55,171 nucleotides of DNA. Origin: Deltaproteobacteria bacterium. Lineage in GTDB: Bacteria > Myxococcota_A > UBA9160 > UBA4427. The stretch covers positions 27,854 through 83,024 of the forward strand of contig NZHD01000087.1 of the NCBI GenBank assembly GCA_002691205.1, read 5' to 3'. The notes under the pieces were generated by a model, which ran no database searches, had not been told where the DNA came from, and was given only the letters and a program-made list of their open reading frames with translations. A program made the position numbers and the translations under genes. Position 1 is the first letter of the stretch. Every line of letters starts with the position of its first letter. Of the stretch, positions 17,318-26,249 are shown piece by piece.

Positions 17318-18285
17318 AATCAGAAGAGACTGTCTTCCACCGTATTCGAGAGGCTTGTGCCTGGGTGGCCCAAGAAGCGCATTGGGTAAAGGTAGACCCG
17401 GACGCATTAGCTGCTCTCGCAAAGCACTTGCTGAGTCACGCGAGCCAGGCCTCTGTCTCTGACCCCGCTCATCAGCGCCTTTCTGACCCGGCCGCAGCGC
17501 TTCCGTTTGTCGTCTGCATGGATGCGATTAATTTCGGCTCGGGCTGGTTTCCTGAGCTGAAGAAAAATCAAGGTCTTTCCGGTTACTTGACGCTCTCCGG
17601 TTTTTTGAGAGAGCATTTCGAATTAGGGGCTTCCATGGAGGCCGGTGAGCTTTGTCAATTTACACAGGAAGATTGCGCAAGAATCTTTAAGCAGGATTTA
17701 GAGAAACCTCCAGTCGCAGAGCTGATGAATCTCTTTGCGATGGCCCTGAGGGATTTGGGAAATTTTATAGAGGATCGGTACTCAGGTTCATTTTACTCCA
17801 TGATCGATTCCGCAGGCCAGAGTGCCGCTGCGTTGGTTGAATGTTTGGCTGAGATGCCTTTGTATCGTGATTCGGCTCACTACCGTGGCGAAGAGATTCC
17901 ATTTTACAAACGTGCGCAGATTACTTGTGCAGATTTATCTCAGGCCTTTGAGGGGCAGGGGCCCGGTCGTTTTAAAGACCTCGATCAACTGACTCTTTTT
18001 GCAGATAACCTTGTCCCTCATGTATTGCGCATGGAAGGGGTTTTGATCTACGAAGAGAGTCTGGTAGAGCGTATTAACCAAGGCGATTTAATTCCAGTGG
18101 GTTCGGAAGAGGAAGTTGAGATTCGTGCCGTGGCCGTGCATGCGGTGGAGTTAATTTGCGAAGAGATGGCCGGAGAGCGAGCTTCCCTCGTTCCTCACCA
18201 AGTGGATTATCTGTTGTGGAATCATGGACAGAGCCCGACCATCAAAGCGACTCCGCGGCATCGAACGCGTTGTTCTTTTTATTGA
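17314..18285 (+). CDS. Queuosine salvage protein (Q_salvage/DUF2419)
   Basis: A 323-residue protein of the queuosine 5'-phosphate N-glycosylase family (QNG1, formerly DUF2419), which frees queuine from queuosine nucleotide so that it can be put back into tRNA. FVVCMDAINFGSGWFPEL, FYKRAQI, LTLFADNLVPHVLRMEG, the IPVGSEEEVEIRAVAVHAVELI block and the RHRTRCSFY C-terminus follow the eukaryotic and bacterial family pattern closely. A TTG start overlaps the lipid kinase stop by 4 bases, suggesting translational coupling. No tgt or transporter is near, so the queuine source is not shown. Function is known in the family; activity here is inferred. Confidence 0.88.
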   Translation: MKSEETVFHRIREACAWVAQEAHWVKVDPDALAALAKHLLSHASQASVSDPAHQRLSDPAAALPFVVCMDAINFGSGWFPELKKNQGLSGYLTLSGFLREHFELGASMEAGELCQFTQEDCARIFKQDLEKPPVAELMNLFAMALRDLGNFIEDRYSGSFYSMIDSAGQSAAALVECLAEMPLYRDSAHYRGEEIPFYKRAQITCADLSQAFEGQGPGRFKDLDQLTLFADNLVPHVLRMEGVLIYEESLVERINQGDLIPVGSEEEVEIRAVAVHAVELICEEMAGERASLVPHQVDYLLWNHGQSPTIKATPRHRTRCSFY

Positions 18286-18300
18286 CGGCCGATTCATGCA

Positions 18301-19641
18301 TTAGGGTCGAGGGGGCCATTCCGTTTTGGACGTTGGCTCGTCTGGGTGGGGTGAAGTTAATGCGATGAGGGACTGTGCCAGATCTTTTTTTTCTTTTTCT
18401 GGCAGTTGAGTGGAGATGAGCTCAGTCTGAACTCCCGTTTCGATTTGCTCAGGGCTGATGTTTTGGGGGAGCGCTACGAGAAGCATGGCAATCCGATCGC
18501 TGATTCTCTCTAGGGCCGGACGTAATTCTTCATCGAGATCAGGGAGAACGAGATGAAGGTCTCTTCGGGGCTTCATGAGTGTCTGCCTTTGGACGGCTTT
18601 GGCGGCTTCGATCAGCGCTCGATAAAAGTTTTTGACCTCGGCTTCGGTATGTTGCTCGCTTAACGGGTTGCGCTTTTCGGCCGAGCGGACACTATCGATA
18701 GCGGCCGCTAAGACTCGAGTTTCTATGGCCGGGGCTTCGATGGTCATATGACTGGCTCGTTTGACCTCTGCGATCCAAGGCATGAGAGCGAGCCTTTCGT
18801 CGATGGCAGCCAGAAGAGCGGCGAGAGGTCCGGTCACGGGGCTTGTGTCTAATTTTTCATTGAGTTCTTTTTTTAGAATGGCATCGAATTGTCCATCGGC
18901 TTGTGCCCTTAATAGCCAGGCATCAAGCTTTCGCGCGAGTTCTGGTTGCGAGGCGTCTACGAGAAACGCCTTTCGATCTCGAGTGAAAGGCCCGATGGCG
19001 CGGAGTCCAGGGTAGTTGTGTCGCCAACTTATGGCTTCCCGAGTGTCCGTGACCGCAGCATTGACTTCGCCGTTGGCCAGAGCGCGGATCACGTTTTCGT
19101 TTTTTTCGAGAGACCGTATTTGTGCTTGCATAAATCGGCTTCGAGTGACTTTTTCAAGGTGGCCGCCTGCGTTGACCGCGATGGCAAGGTTGTTGTGGTC
19201 AAGGTCTTCGACCTCTTTGTAAGGGCTTGTGTTTGGGACAAGCAGGACTGCACCGCTGGTGGTAATGGGGAGGCTGAACCTTCCGATGAGTGAACGTTCG
19301 GGTCGTACGGTGACCCCGCTCATGGCGACATCGAAAGCGCCGGCTTGAAGATCTTTTTCCAAGTGGCCCCACCGGAAAGGCACGAACTCGAGTTCCATGG
19401 CTTGGTCACGCGCAAAAGCCCGAGCGAGGCTCGGGGCCAAACCGGTAAAATGATTTTGCCCGTCCGATACGACGAGGACGCTAAAAGGGGCGTAATCGCC
19501 AGAGGTGCCCACACGCAGGGGTTCAGAGGTGGCCGGCAAGGAAAGGAGGAGCCCAGCCAAGGCTCCGACGATCACTTGGAAAAAGGATGTAGAAGCCGCT
19601 AGGCCCCGAGGGGATTTTGTTTCGTGTTTTTTGGGATTCAT
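18301..19641 (-). CDS. Secreted cyclohexadienyl dehydratase - chorismate mutase (AroQ gamma) fusion
   Basis: A 446-residue exported fusion. Residues 1-40 are a signal peptide. Residues 41-262 are a type-3 solute-binding fold in the cyclohexadienyl dehydratase (PheC) style: RVGTSGDYAPFSV, FDVAMSGVTVRPERS and the AAVTDTREAISW segment with the expected Glu. Residues about 273-355 match a gamma-class chorismate mutase (LAAIDERLALMPWIAEVKRA, LIEAAKAVQRQTL), and the tail has the LRPALERISDRI pattern of AroQ gamma. Together they would convert chorismate to prephenate to phenylpyruvate in the periplasm. The Arg usually found after the IEDP motif is Ile (IEAPAIE), so mutase activity is uncertain. ATG 19641 is chosen for its signal peptide. 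The gene converges on the queuosine gene. Confidence 0.78.
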   Translation of the reverse strand: MNPKKHETKSPRGLAASTSFFQVIVGALAGLLLSLPATSEPLRVGTSGDYAPFSVLVVSDGQNHFTGLAPSLARAFARDQAMELEFVPFRWGHLEKDLQAGAFDVAMSGVTVRPERSLIGRFSLPITTSGAVLLVPNTSPYKEVEDLDHNNLAIAVNAGGHLEKVTRSRFMQAQIRSLEKNENVIRALANGEVNAAVTDTREAISWRHNYPGLRAIGPFTRDRKAFLVDASQPELARKLDAWLLRAQADGQFDAILKKELNEKLDTSPVTGPLAALLAAIDERLALMPWIAEVKRASHMTIEAPAIETRVLAAAIDSVRSAEKRNPLSEQHTEAEVKNFYRALIEAAKAVQRQTLMKPRRDLHLVLPDLDEELRPALERISDRIAMLLVALPQNISPEQIETGVQTELISTQLPEKEKKDLAQSLIALTSPHPDEPTSKTEWPPRP

Positions 19642-19839
19642 GACGGTGGCTGCCCTTATTGGAGTGACTCGCTCAGAATTGACCCCGATCCTGACATCTC
19701 CTAAGGTCTGCGGCCACCGACTACGGCCCGTTCCCGCTGGGAGTCCCCCGCCCTTCGTTTGGTGTGTTTTTGAGTGGGCTCTCAATGAAGTTCGATGGAT
19801 CTTCTATAGACGGTCGTCAGAAAGACCAAGGGTATCGAC

Positions 19840-20325
19840 ATGATTTCAATGGACGAAATTGATTCTGGATTATATGTGACCCATAAAGCTACGGGTCTTC
19901 GCTACAGCGTGATTGATTCGGAAGAAGGGGAAGTGCTTCTGTCTCCGGAACAAGAGGGCTTGCAGGACCTGACCGTTGCATTGGCGCTCTTTCAAGCCGA
20001 ATTTATTGCGACGGAGCGCTTTCGTGGAGCCCCTGGAAGTCGAAGAGGCGGTGGCAAGTCGAAGGGTCGTAAGCGACCAAGTACGGCTCCTCAGGCGCCC
20101 GTGGGGCCGAAGTGCCGCGGCAAAATTAAGAAGATGGTCAGGGATCGGGGTTTCGGTTTTATCCGAGGGGAAGACGGCAAAGAAGTCTTCTTTCATCGAT
20201 CTGGTTTGAATGCGGCCGAGTATGACTCGCTTTCAGAGGGCAATGATGTCGAGTATGTGGTTCAAGAAGGTCCGCGCGGTGCGCGTGCTGAGAACGTGAA
20301 GCACGCGGGCGCCGCCGAGGCTTAA
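19840..20325 (+). CDS. Cold-shock-domain protein with N-terminal extension
   Basis: A 161-residue protein. The C-terminal 65 residues are a cold-shock OB-fold: GKIKKMVRDRGFGFIRGEDG carries RNP1 (GFGFI) and EVFFHRSGL carries RNP2, ending ARAENV. The N-terminal 55 residues (GLYVTHKATGLRYSVIDSEEGEVLLSP) are not a known domain to me, and a basic Gly/Lys/Arg linker (SRRGGGKSKGRKRPS) joins the two. Free CspA-type proteins are about 70 residues, so this is an unusual, larger form, probably an RNA or single-stranded DNA binding protein. Confidence 0.87.
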   Translation: MISMDEIDSGLYVTHKATGLRYSVIDSEEGEVLLSPEQEGLQDLTVALALFQAEFIATERFRGAPGSRRGGGKSKGRKRPSTAPQAPVGPKCRGKIKKMVRDRGFGFIRGEDGKEVFFHRSGLNAAEYDSLSEGNDVEYVVQEGPRGARAENVKHAGAAEA

Positions 20326-20420
20326 GAACGGCTTACTCCTCTCATCTTCATCCTGATCTCGGGGATCGCTCGGGAGCGTTGAAGATTCTTGAAGCGGTTG
20401 GGCCGTTCAAGTTCTCGTAA

Positions 20421-22064
20421 TTAGGGATACCGATGAACGATGGGCATCCTTCGCCCCGTCCCAAATGCTTTGGGAGACGTTCTCAAAACCAGAGGAGATT
20501 GGCGACGCTTATATTCGTTCCGGTCGAGTCTGCGGGCCACGTTCAAAGAGGCCTCGCGTTGGGAGCCCTCGGGTGTTTCCAGCGTTTCCAGATTGCGCTC
20601 GCCCTCGATCAATTGCTCAAGCGTTTGGTCGATTAAGTCATAGTTTGGCAGATCATTATGATCAAATTGATCTGGTGCTAATTCGGCAGAAGGGGGCTTG
20701 TCAATTGTCCCGATGGGGATTCTCTCCGTTTTGAGATTGGCATGGCGCGCTAAGCCGTAAACATCTCTTTTGTAGACGTCGCCGAGGACGGCCAAGCCCC
20801 CCACAGTGTCTCCGTAGAGGGTGCAGTATCCCACCGAAAGCTCGCTCTTATTGCCGGTTGCGAGGACAAGTCTGTTTTCCTGATTCGATACGGCCATCAA
20901 GACCGCGCCTCGAATGCGCGACTGAATATTTTGTTGGGTCAGTCCGTAGTCATCTTGGTCTCCGAATAGATTGGCGAAAATCTCTAGGTAAGCTTCGTAG
21001 AGAGGACTGACGTTCACCTTACGGATTTCAATGCCTAGGTTGTGAGCCAATGCGAAGGCATCGTCCACGCTGTGGTCGGATGAAAAGGGTCCCGGCATGG
21101 CGACTCCAGTCACACGGTCGGTGCCGAGTGCTTCCACCGCGAGATGCGCCGTCACGGCTGAATCAATGCCACCCGAGAGACCGATGACCGCACCGGGCGG
21201 TAGATTTTGCTTCAGAAAGTAATCTCGAATGCCTAAGACCAGTCCCGATTCAAGCTGGGCAATCCGGTGGGGTTCTTCTACTTCAAGGGGGAGGGCGCTC
21301 ATCTCGGGTTGAGCGAGGTCGACGACAGAAAAAGCGGATTCAAAAAGGGGAAGGGTCGCGATCACTCGACCTCGTTCATCAGAGACGAATGAGCCCCCAT
21401 CAAAGAGCAATTCGTCGTTGCCGCCCACTTGATTCACGAAGATGAGAGGCAACGCATGATCTGACGCGATCTGGCATAACATTTCTCTTCGCTGAAGGGG
21501 TTTGCCAGCGTGCCAGGGCGAAGCCGAGGGATTGATGATGTGAGTCGCCCCTGCGGCCGCTAGTTCTGAAACAGGGTCAATTTGATACTCGACATGAGGA
21601 GTCCAAGTGTCCTCGCAGATAGCGAGGCCCAGGTGAGCATTGAGCGCTGGCACGTGGAGTGGTTCACGTTTTTCGCCGGCTGCAAAGTAGCGACGCTCAT
21701 CAAAGACGTCATAAGTAGGCAATAGAGACTTGGCGCGTGTCCCAATCATCTTCCCATCGGAGAACACCACCCCTGCATTCTGAAGCCCCTTGGGCCTGAG
21801 ATTTTCTTCTGAAAGCACAGCGCCCAAGACAACGGTGATTCCTTGGGAGGCTTTGGCGAGCGTCTCAAGTTCTCGAAGCTGGTCTTTGACGAAACCCTCT
21901 CGATGGAGCAGATCCATCGGGGGGTAGCCGGTGAGGACCATCTCTGGGAAAACCACCAATTCTGCACGCGCCTCACGTGCGCGATGGATCGATTCTTCTA
22001 CGAGCCGGCGGTTACCCGCAAGATCGCCCACTGTGGGATTAACCTGTGCTAGGGCGAGTTTCAT
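20421..22064 (-). CDS. nadE: Glutamine-hydrolysing NAD+ synthetase
   Basis: A 547-residue two-domain NAD+ synthetase, the last step of NAD formation. The N-terminal nitrilase-type glutaminase has the catalytic Glu (VFPEMVLTGYPPMDLL), Lys (RAKSLLPTYDVFDERRYF) and Cys (GLAICEDTWTP). The C-terminal ATP-pyrophosphatase domain has IGLSGGIDSAVTAHLA (SGGxDS) and the LATGNKSELSVGYCTLYGD block. ATG 22064 (MKLALAQVNPTVGD) is chosen because the canonical N-terminus starts there; the open frame continues 71 codons further upstream but with unrelated sequence overlapping the MaoC gene. Confidence 0.95.
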   Translation of the reverse strand: MKLALAQVNPTVGDLAGNRRLVEESIHRAREARAELVVFPEMVLTGYPPMDLLHREGFVKDQLRELETLAKASQGITVVLGAVLSEENLRPKGLQNAGVVFSDGKMIGTRAKSLLPTYDVFDERRYFAAGEKREPLHVPALNAHLGLAICEDTWTPHVEYQIDPVSELAAAGATHIINPSASPWHAGKPLQRREMLCQIASDHALPLIFVNQVGGNDELLFDGGSFVSDERGRVIATLPLFESAFSVVDLAQPEMSALPLEVEEPHRIAQLESGLVLGIRDYFLKQNLPPGAVIGLSGGIDSAVTAHLAVEALGTDRVTGVAMPGPFSSDHSVDDAFALAHNLGIEIRKVNVSPLYEAYLEIFANLFGDQDDYGLTQQNIQSRIRGAVLMAVSNQENRLVLATGNKSELSVGYCTLYGDTVGGLAVLGDVYKRDVYGLARHANLKTERIPIGTIDKPPSAELAPDQFDHNDLPNYDLIDQTLEQLIEGERNLETLETPEGSQREASLNVARRLDRNEYKRRQSPLVLRTSPKAFGTGRRMPIVHRYP

Positions 22065-22176
22065 GGCTTCTGAGCATACCGTGAGTCTGCCTCTGCGTCT
22101 CTTTTGTTTTGCCAGGTGCGCGAAAAATCTGACTGGAGATTTTGGGTCTCCTGCGCCTATTTCACTGGCATGGGCT

Positions 22177-22644
22177 CTACGGGAAGTAGATATAGATGCC
22201 CTTGGCCGTACATACGGCCCTTCGGGCTCCTTCGACTTCGCAGGCGAGAGAGATGACGATTCGCGCCGCGCCGCCACTGACTTTTCGGACGCTGCTGATC
22301 TCGCCCGTTAGTCGCATTCGGCTGTCGGCGTAGACGGGTTCTTTTAGGCGGACCTTTTCAACCCCGTAGTTAATGACGTGCGAGCATTCCTCGACTCTGA
22401 AAATTTCGGGCAGGAGCGTTGAGGCCAGCGAAACCGTGAGATAGCCGTGCGCGATGGTTTGACCAAAAGGAGACTCTCTTTTTGCGCGTTCGACATCGAC
22501 GTGAATCCACTGGTCATCACCAGTGGCTCGGGCAAAGTCATCGATTCGACTCTGGCTCACCGTTAACCACGAACTTGGCCCCAGTGCTGTGCCTACGAGG
22601 TCAGGGAGAGATGAAATATTGGGTGCAACGACAGTCTTCGACAT
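22177..22644 (-). CDS. MaoC family dehydratase
   Basis: A 155-residue single hotdog-fold protein of the MaoC/(R)-specific enoyl-CoA hydratase family. The hydratase motif is DDQWIHVDVERAKRESPFG followed by TIAHGYLTVSLAS, with the catalytic Asp and His. It could hydrate enoyl-CoA in fatty acid or polyester metabolism. ATG 22644 (MSKTVVAPNISSLPDLVG) is preferred; 33 further codons upstream are open but not family-like. It is upstream of nadE on the same strand, about 110 bases apart. Confidence 0.9.
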   Translation of the reverse strand: MSKTVVAPNISSLPDLVGTALGPSSWLTVSQSRIDDFARATGDDQWIHVDVERAKRESPFGQTIAHGYLTVSLASTLLPEIFRVEECSHVINYGVEKVRLKEPVYADSRMRLTGEISSVRKVSGGAARIVISLACEVEGARRAVCTAKGIYIYFP

Positions 22645-22854
22645 TAACTTCAAAACTCCTGTTGGAGACGACCGCCGAATCATAACAAAGGTCTTGGCGG
22701 TGAGTGTCATTATGCGTCGTTTCGAGTGAGGTGGAGGAGGCATGCCTCATATGTGGTCTGATAAAACGACCTGAGAACAGGCAGATCCAGCAGGATGACA
22801 TACTCTTGGGGGACCAGTTCCTTCTGTACCCAGGATCTGACAGGAGAGTAAAGA

Positions 22855-24315
22855 ATGGACACGTTAGAAGACCCTAAACTTTTGAAGACTCAAGCCTATA
22901 TTGCGGGTGAATGGGTCGATGCACAGGACGGCGCAGTCATTGAAGTTCGAAACCCGGCGAATGGCGAATTAATGGCCGAGGTGTCTTCGGTGGGGGCGGA
23001 TGAAACGCGCCGGGCGATTGAAGCGGCGGAGGCTGCTCTTCCCGACTGGAGTGCTCGGGCACCGAAAGAACGCGCTCAAATCATGAAGCGTTGGTTTGAA
23101 CTGATCATGGAAAATCAGGAAGATTTAGCGGTCTTGATGACGGCCGAGCAGGGCAAGCCTTTATTGGAGTCGAGAGGTGAGATTGCCTACGGGGCCTCTT
23201 TTATCGAGTGGTTCGCCGAAGAGGCGAAGCGCGTTTATGGAGATGTTATTTCCAGCGCCCGATCAGATCAACGACTCCTGACGATCAAGCAGCCCATCGG
23301 AGTGGTGGCGGCGATTACGCCTTGGAACTTTCCTAACGCAATGATTACGCGAAAGGCGGGCCCCGCTTTAGCCGCAGGATGCACGGTGGTTCTCAAGCCC
23401 GCCTCTTCGACTCCGCTCTCCGCGTTAGCTCTGGCTGAGTTAGGAGAGAGAGCTGGCTTGCCGGCGGGCACTTTGAATGTGGTGGCGGGTCGTTCGGGTC
23501 CTATCGGAGGCGAGTTGACTTCAAATCCGGCTGTTCGCAAATTGACGTTTACCGGTTCGACAGAAGTCGGGAAACGGTTGATGGAAGCATGTGCGGGCAC
23601 GGTCAAAAAGACCTCGATGGAGTTGGGTGGAAACGCACCTTTTATTGTTTTTGATGATGCCGATCTCGATGCTGCGGTAGCGGGGACCATGGCTTCTAAA
23701 TATCGAAATGCTGGACAGACATGTGTCTGTGCGAATCGAATTCTTGTTCAATCGGGTGTATACGATGATTTTTGTGCAAGGTTAAAGCTGGCCGTTGAAG
23801 CTCTCCGGGTCGGCGACGGTTCCCATGAGCAGGTGGATATCGGTCCTTTGATTGATCTGAAGGCTGCGCAAGACGTAGACGCCTTGGTTCAGGATGCTCT
23901 CCAAAAAGGCGCTTCAGCCGCAGTGGGCGGACGTCCTTCAGAGTTAGGAGGAAGCTACTACGAGCCTACTCTTCTGATGGAGGCTCACTCAGATATGCGG
24001 GTTTTCCGAGAGGAAATATTCGGTCCAGTGGCACCGATCTTTCGTTTTGAGACCGAGGCGGAGGCGGTTGCCATGGCCAATGACACTGAGTTTGGTCTCG
24101 CTTCGTACTTTTATTCCCGAGATATTGGGCGAATTTGGCGCGTGTCCGAAGCTTTGGAGTACGGAATTGTGGGCGTAAATGAAGGGATTATTTCGACTGA
24201 AGTGGCGCCTTTTGGAGGGGTCAAGGAGTCAGGAATTGGCCGAGAGGGCTCAAAATATGGGATCGATGACTATGTTGAATTAAAGTATCTGTGCTTAGGC
24301 GGTATCAAAGATTGA
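22855..24315 (+). CDS. gabD: NAD(P)+-dependent succinate-semialdehyde dehydrogenase
   Basis: A 486-residue aldehyde dehydrogenase. TPWNFPNAMITRKAGPALAAGCT is the GabD-type cofactor-binding segment; MELGGNAPFIVFDDADLDAA carries the general-base Glu and GQTCVCANRI the catalytic Cys with the second Cys typical of succinate-semialdehyde dehydrogenase; the C-terminal PFGGVKESGIGREGSKYGIDDY is also typical. AGGAG stands 8 bases before ATG. The family assignment is strong, the exact aldehyde less so. The next gene in the same direction is an Fe-S aldo/keto reductase about 50 bases downstream. Confidence 0.92.
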   Translation: MDTLEDPKLLKTQAYIAGEWVDAQDGAVIEVRNPANGELMAEVSSVGADETRRAIEAAEAALPDWSARAPKERAQIMKRWFELIMENQEDLAVLMTAEQGKPLLESRGEIAYGASFIEWFAEEAKRVYGDVISSARSDQRLLTIKQPIGVVAAITPWNFPNAMITRKAGPALAAGCTVVLKPASSTPLSALALAELGERAGLPAGTLNVVAGRSGPIGGELTSNPAVRKLTFTGSTEVGKRLMEACAGTVKKTSMELGGNAPFIVFDDADLDAAVAGTMASKYRNAGQTCVCANRILVQSGVYDDFCARLKLAVEALRVGDGSHEQVDIGPLIDLKAAQDVDALVQDALQKGASAAVGGRPSELGGSYYEPTLLMEAHSDMRVFREEIFGPVAPIFRFETEAEAVAMANDTEFGLASYFYSRDIGRIWRVSEALEYGIVGVNEGIISTEVAPFGGVKESGIGREGSKYGIDDYVELKYLCLGGIKD

Positions 24316-24368
24316 TTCGACATTTGGATGTTCACGAAATGACCGACTTACGGTAGGAGTATGATTTA

Positions 24369-25940
24369 ATGAACTTGCGGCCTCGGACTCTTTGGATTCT
24401 TTCTCTCGTGGTGGGCTTTTTTGTGGGCGCGACCATTTCTGCCCATTACTTGTGGAATTCGTTTGTGGGTCTCGATTCGTCCGGGTTTCCCGCCGGCTCT
24501 TTTTTTCAGGCTATTGGAGAATCGCTTTTTCCGGGCTTGTCGATTTCGGTTGGAGGATTGGTTCTGGCCATCGGAGCTTTGCTTGGGGTAGGCCTCATTG
24601 GAGGCTTTTTAGTCGCTCGAAGCTGGCGCGATCACGCGAGAGAAGTAGACCCTGGGCGTCGCTCTCTTCTGGCGGGAAGCGCAGTGGGTGCCGGCGCTGC
24701 TTTTTCAACCATCGCCGTGGGCGGTGGTGCGATGTTCGCCCGAACTTTTCTGGGCGTTGGCAATGATGGCAAGGGGTGGAACCGTCCCTTGGGCCAAGTT
24801 TTTGGCGGAAAAGTTGTGAAGACTCATCCAGAGTGGCGGGAGGAGTGGAAGGGCAGTCGAGTCTCATCCTACGGTCGATTGGGACGTACGGAATGGCCCG
24901 TTTCAGACACGGTTCTTGGAACGGGGTCCTTGCAAGGCGAAAAGGGGGCAGAAATCGTTAAGCTCGCACTTGAGCGAGGCGTGAATTATATAGACACGGC
25001 CCCTGACTATGCCGGTTCGGGAAGTGAGAAGGCTGTGGGTGAAGCCCTTTCTTCGTTTCCGCGTGAGTCGGTCTTCCTGGCTACAAAATTTTGTACGCCG
25101 ACGGGGCATCTGCCCGCAGATGCTTCGGTGGAAGAATACAAGCAAGTCATTCACGATAGTTTGGCGCGGCTCGGGACCGACTATGTTGACCTCGCTCACG
25201 TGCATGCGTGCGATAGCACTGAGCGTTTGCTCGCTCCCAATCTTCACACAGCATTTCAGGAATTGAAGGCAGAGGGCAAAGTTCGTTTTATCGGTTTTTC
25301 GTCCCATACCCCAAACCTGACAGAGGTGGCGAATGCCGCCATCGACTCGGGCCAGTTTGATGTCATGATGGTCGCTTATCATCATGGGATTTGGCCAGGA
25401 ATGCCGGAACTCGTGAGCCGTGCGGTTCGTGAGCAAGATATGGGCGTCGTTGCGATGAAAACGCTTAAGGGCGGCAAGCACCAAGGCCTTGCTGAGATGA
25501 AAGATGAATCCGCTTCCTATGCACAGGCGGCTCTTAAGTGGGTTCACTCTAATCCAGACGTTTCGTGTTCTGTGATTTCTTTTTTTGAATTCCAACATGT
25601 TGACGAATATTTACATGCTTCGGGGAAGCTTCCTGAGGGCGAAGAGATTGCCCTTCTTGATAAGTACGACCGCCTGACGCGCGATTCCTACTGTTCTCCG
25701 CATTGCGGTGCGTGTTTATCGGAATGTCCAGCGGGTGTTCCGATCAACGATATCCTTCGGTATCGGATGTATTTTGAAGACTACGGATCGCAGAGAAAGG
25801 GTATGGAGCTGTACTCTCGCTTGGATAAAAATGCGTCCGCGTGCACAGGTTGCTCTGCTCCCTGTGAAGGTGCATGTCCCGTGGGCATTTCAATCAAGCA
25901 GCGATTAACAGAAGCACACGAGATGCTGACTCTGAGTTAG
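24369..25940 (+). CDS. Membrane-anchored Fe-S aldo/keto reductase
   Basis: A 523-residue protein with an unusual order of parts. Residues 8-25 and about 58-82 are membrane helices. A basic segment with a twin Arg (DPGRRSLLAGSAVGAGA, RR at 97-98) is followed by a third hydrophobic stretch at 100-121. From about 160 on there is an aldo/keto reductase barrel (YIDTAPDYAGSGSEKAVGEAL, LATKFCTP, DYVDLAHVHACDS, RFIGFSSH). The C-terminal 100 residues have cluster motifs CSPHCGACLSECP and CTGCSAPCEGACP for two [4Fe-4S] clusters. Soluble AKRs with this ferredoxin tail are known; the membrane anchor and twin-Arg-like motif are less expected. It ends 4 bases before the convergent pterin dehydratase. Confidence 0.87.
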   Translation: MNLRPRTLWILSLVVGFFVGATISAHYLWNSFVGLDSSGFPAGSFFQAIGESLFPGLSISVGGLVLAIGALLGVGLIGGFLVARSWRDHAREVDPGRRSLLAGSAVGAGAAFSTIAVGGGAMFARTFLGVGNDGKGWNRPLGQVFGGKVVKTHPEWREEWKGSRVSSYGRLGRTEWPVSDTVLGTGSLQGEKGAEIVKLALERGVNYIDTAPDYAGSGSEKAVGEALSSFPRESVFLATKFCTPTGHLPADASVEEYKQVIHDSLARLGTDYVDLAHVHACDSTERLLAPNLHTAFQELKAEGKVRFIGFSSHTPNLTEVANAAIDSGQFDVMMVAYHHGIWPGMPELVSRAVREQDMGVVAMKTLKGGKHQGLAEMKDESASYAQAALKWVHSNPDVSCSVISFFEFQHVDEYLHASGKLPEGEEIALLDKYDRLTRDSYCSPHCGACLSECPAGVPINDILRYRMYFEDYGSQRKGMELYSRLDKNASACTGCSAPCEGACPVGISIKQRLTEAHEMLTLS

Positions 25941-25944
25941 GCAC

Positions 25945-26244
25945 TCATTGGCTTTGGAAGATTTCATCCATACATCGCGCGAGTTCGAAGTCCAGGGAGC
26001 TAATTCCGCCTGCGTCATGGGTGGTTAATCGTACTTCAACCCGGTTGTAGACATTGAACCATTCGGGGTGATGATTCATAGACTCAGCGACAAGGGCCGC
26101 TCTTGTCATGAACCCGAAAGCCTCACTGAAGTTAGAGAAGTTGAATTCCCGATACAGTTTCTCTTCCTTGAGTTCCCAGTTTTCTCTTTTTGAGAGTTGA
26201 GAGCTGAGTTCGGTTTGGTCGAGTTTGATTACAGAGTTCGTCAT
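25945..26244 (-). CDS. phhB: 4a-hydroxytetrahydrobiopterin (pterin-4a-carbinolamine) dehydratase
   Basis: A 99-residue PCD/DCoH-fold enzyme. [27 protein letters not shown] holds the family signature (two His and the second-half His-Asp). It dehydrates the carbinolamine made by pterin-dependent hydroxylases such as phenylalanine hydroxylase, and some members act in molybdopterin or photosystem roles. It sits right after the DHH gene on the same strand, 5 bases downstream. Confidence 0.92.
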   Translation of the reverse strand: MTNSVIKLDQTELSSQLSKRENWELKEEKLYREFNFSNFSEAFGFMTRAALVAESMNHHPEWFNVYNRVEVRLTTHDAGGISSLDFELARCMDEIFQSQ

Positions 26245-26249
26245 ATTGA

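Noticed and set aside
20421..22277. Longer nadE beginning at 22277
   Set aside because: The added 71 residues do not match the family and overlap the MaoC gene.
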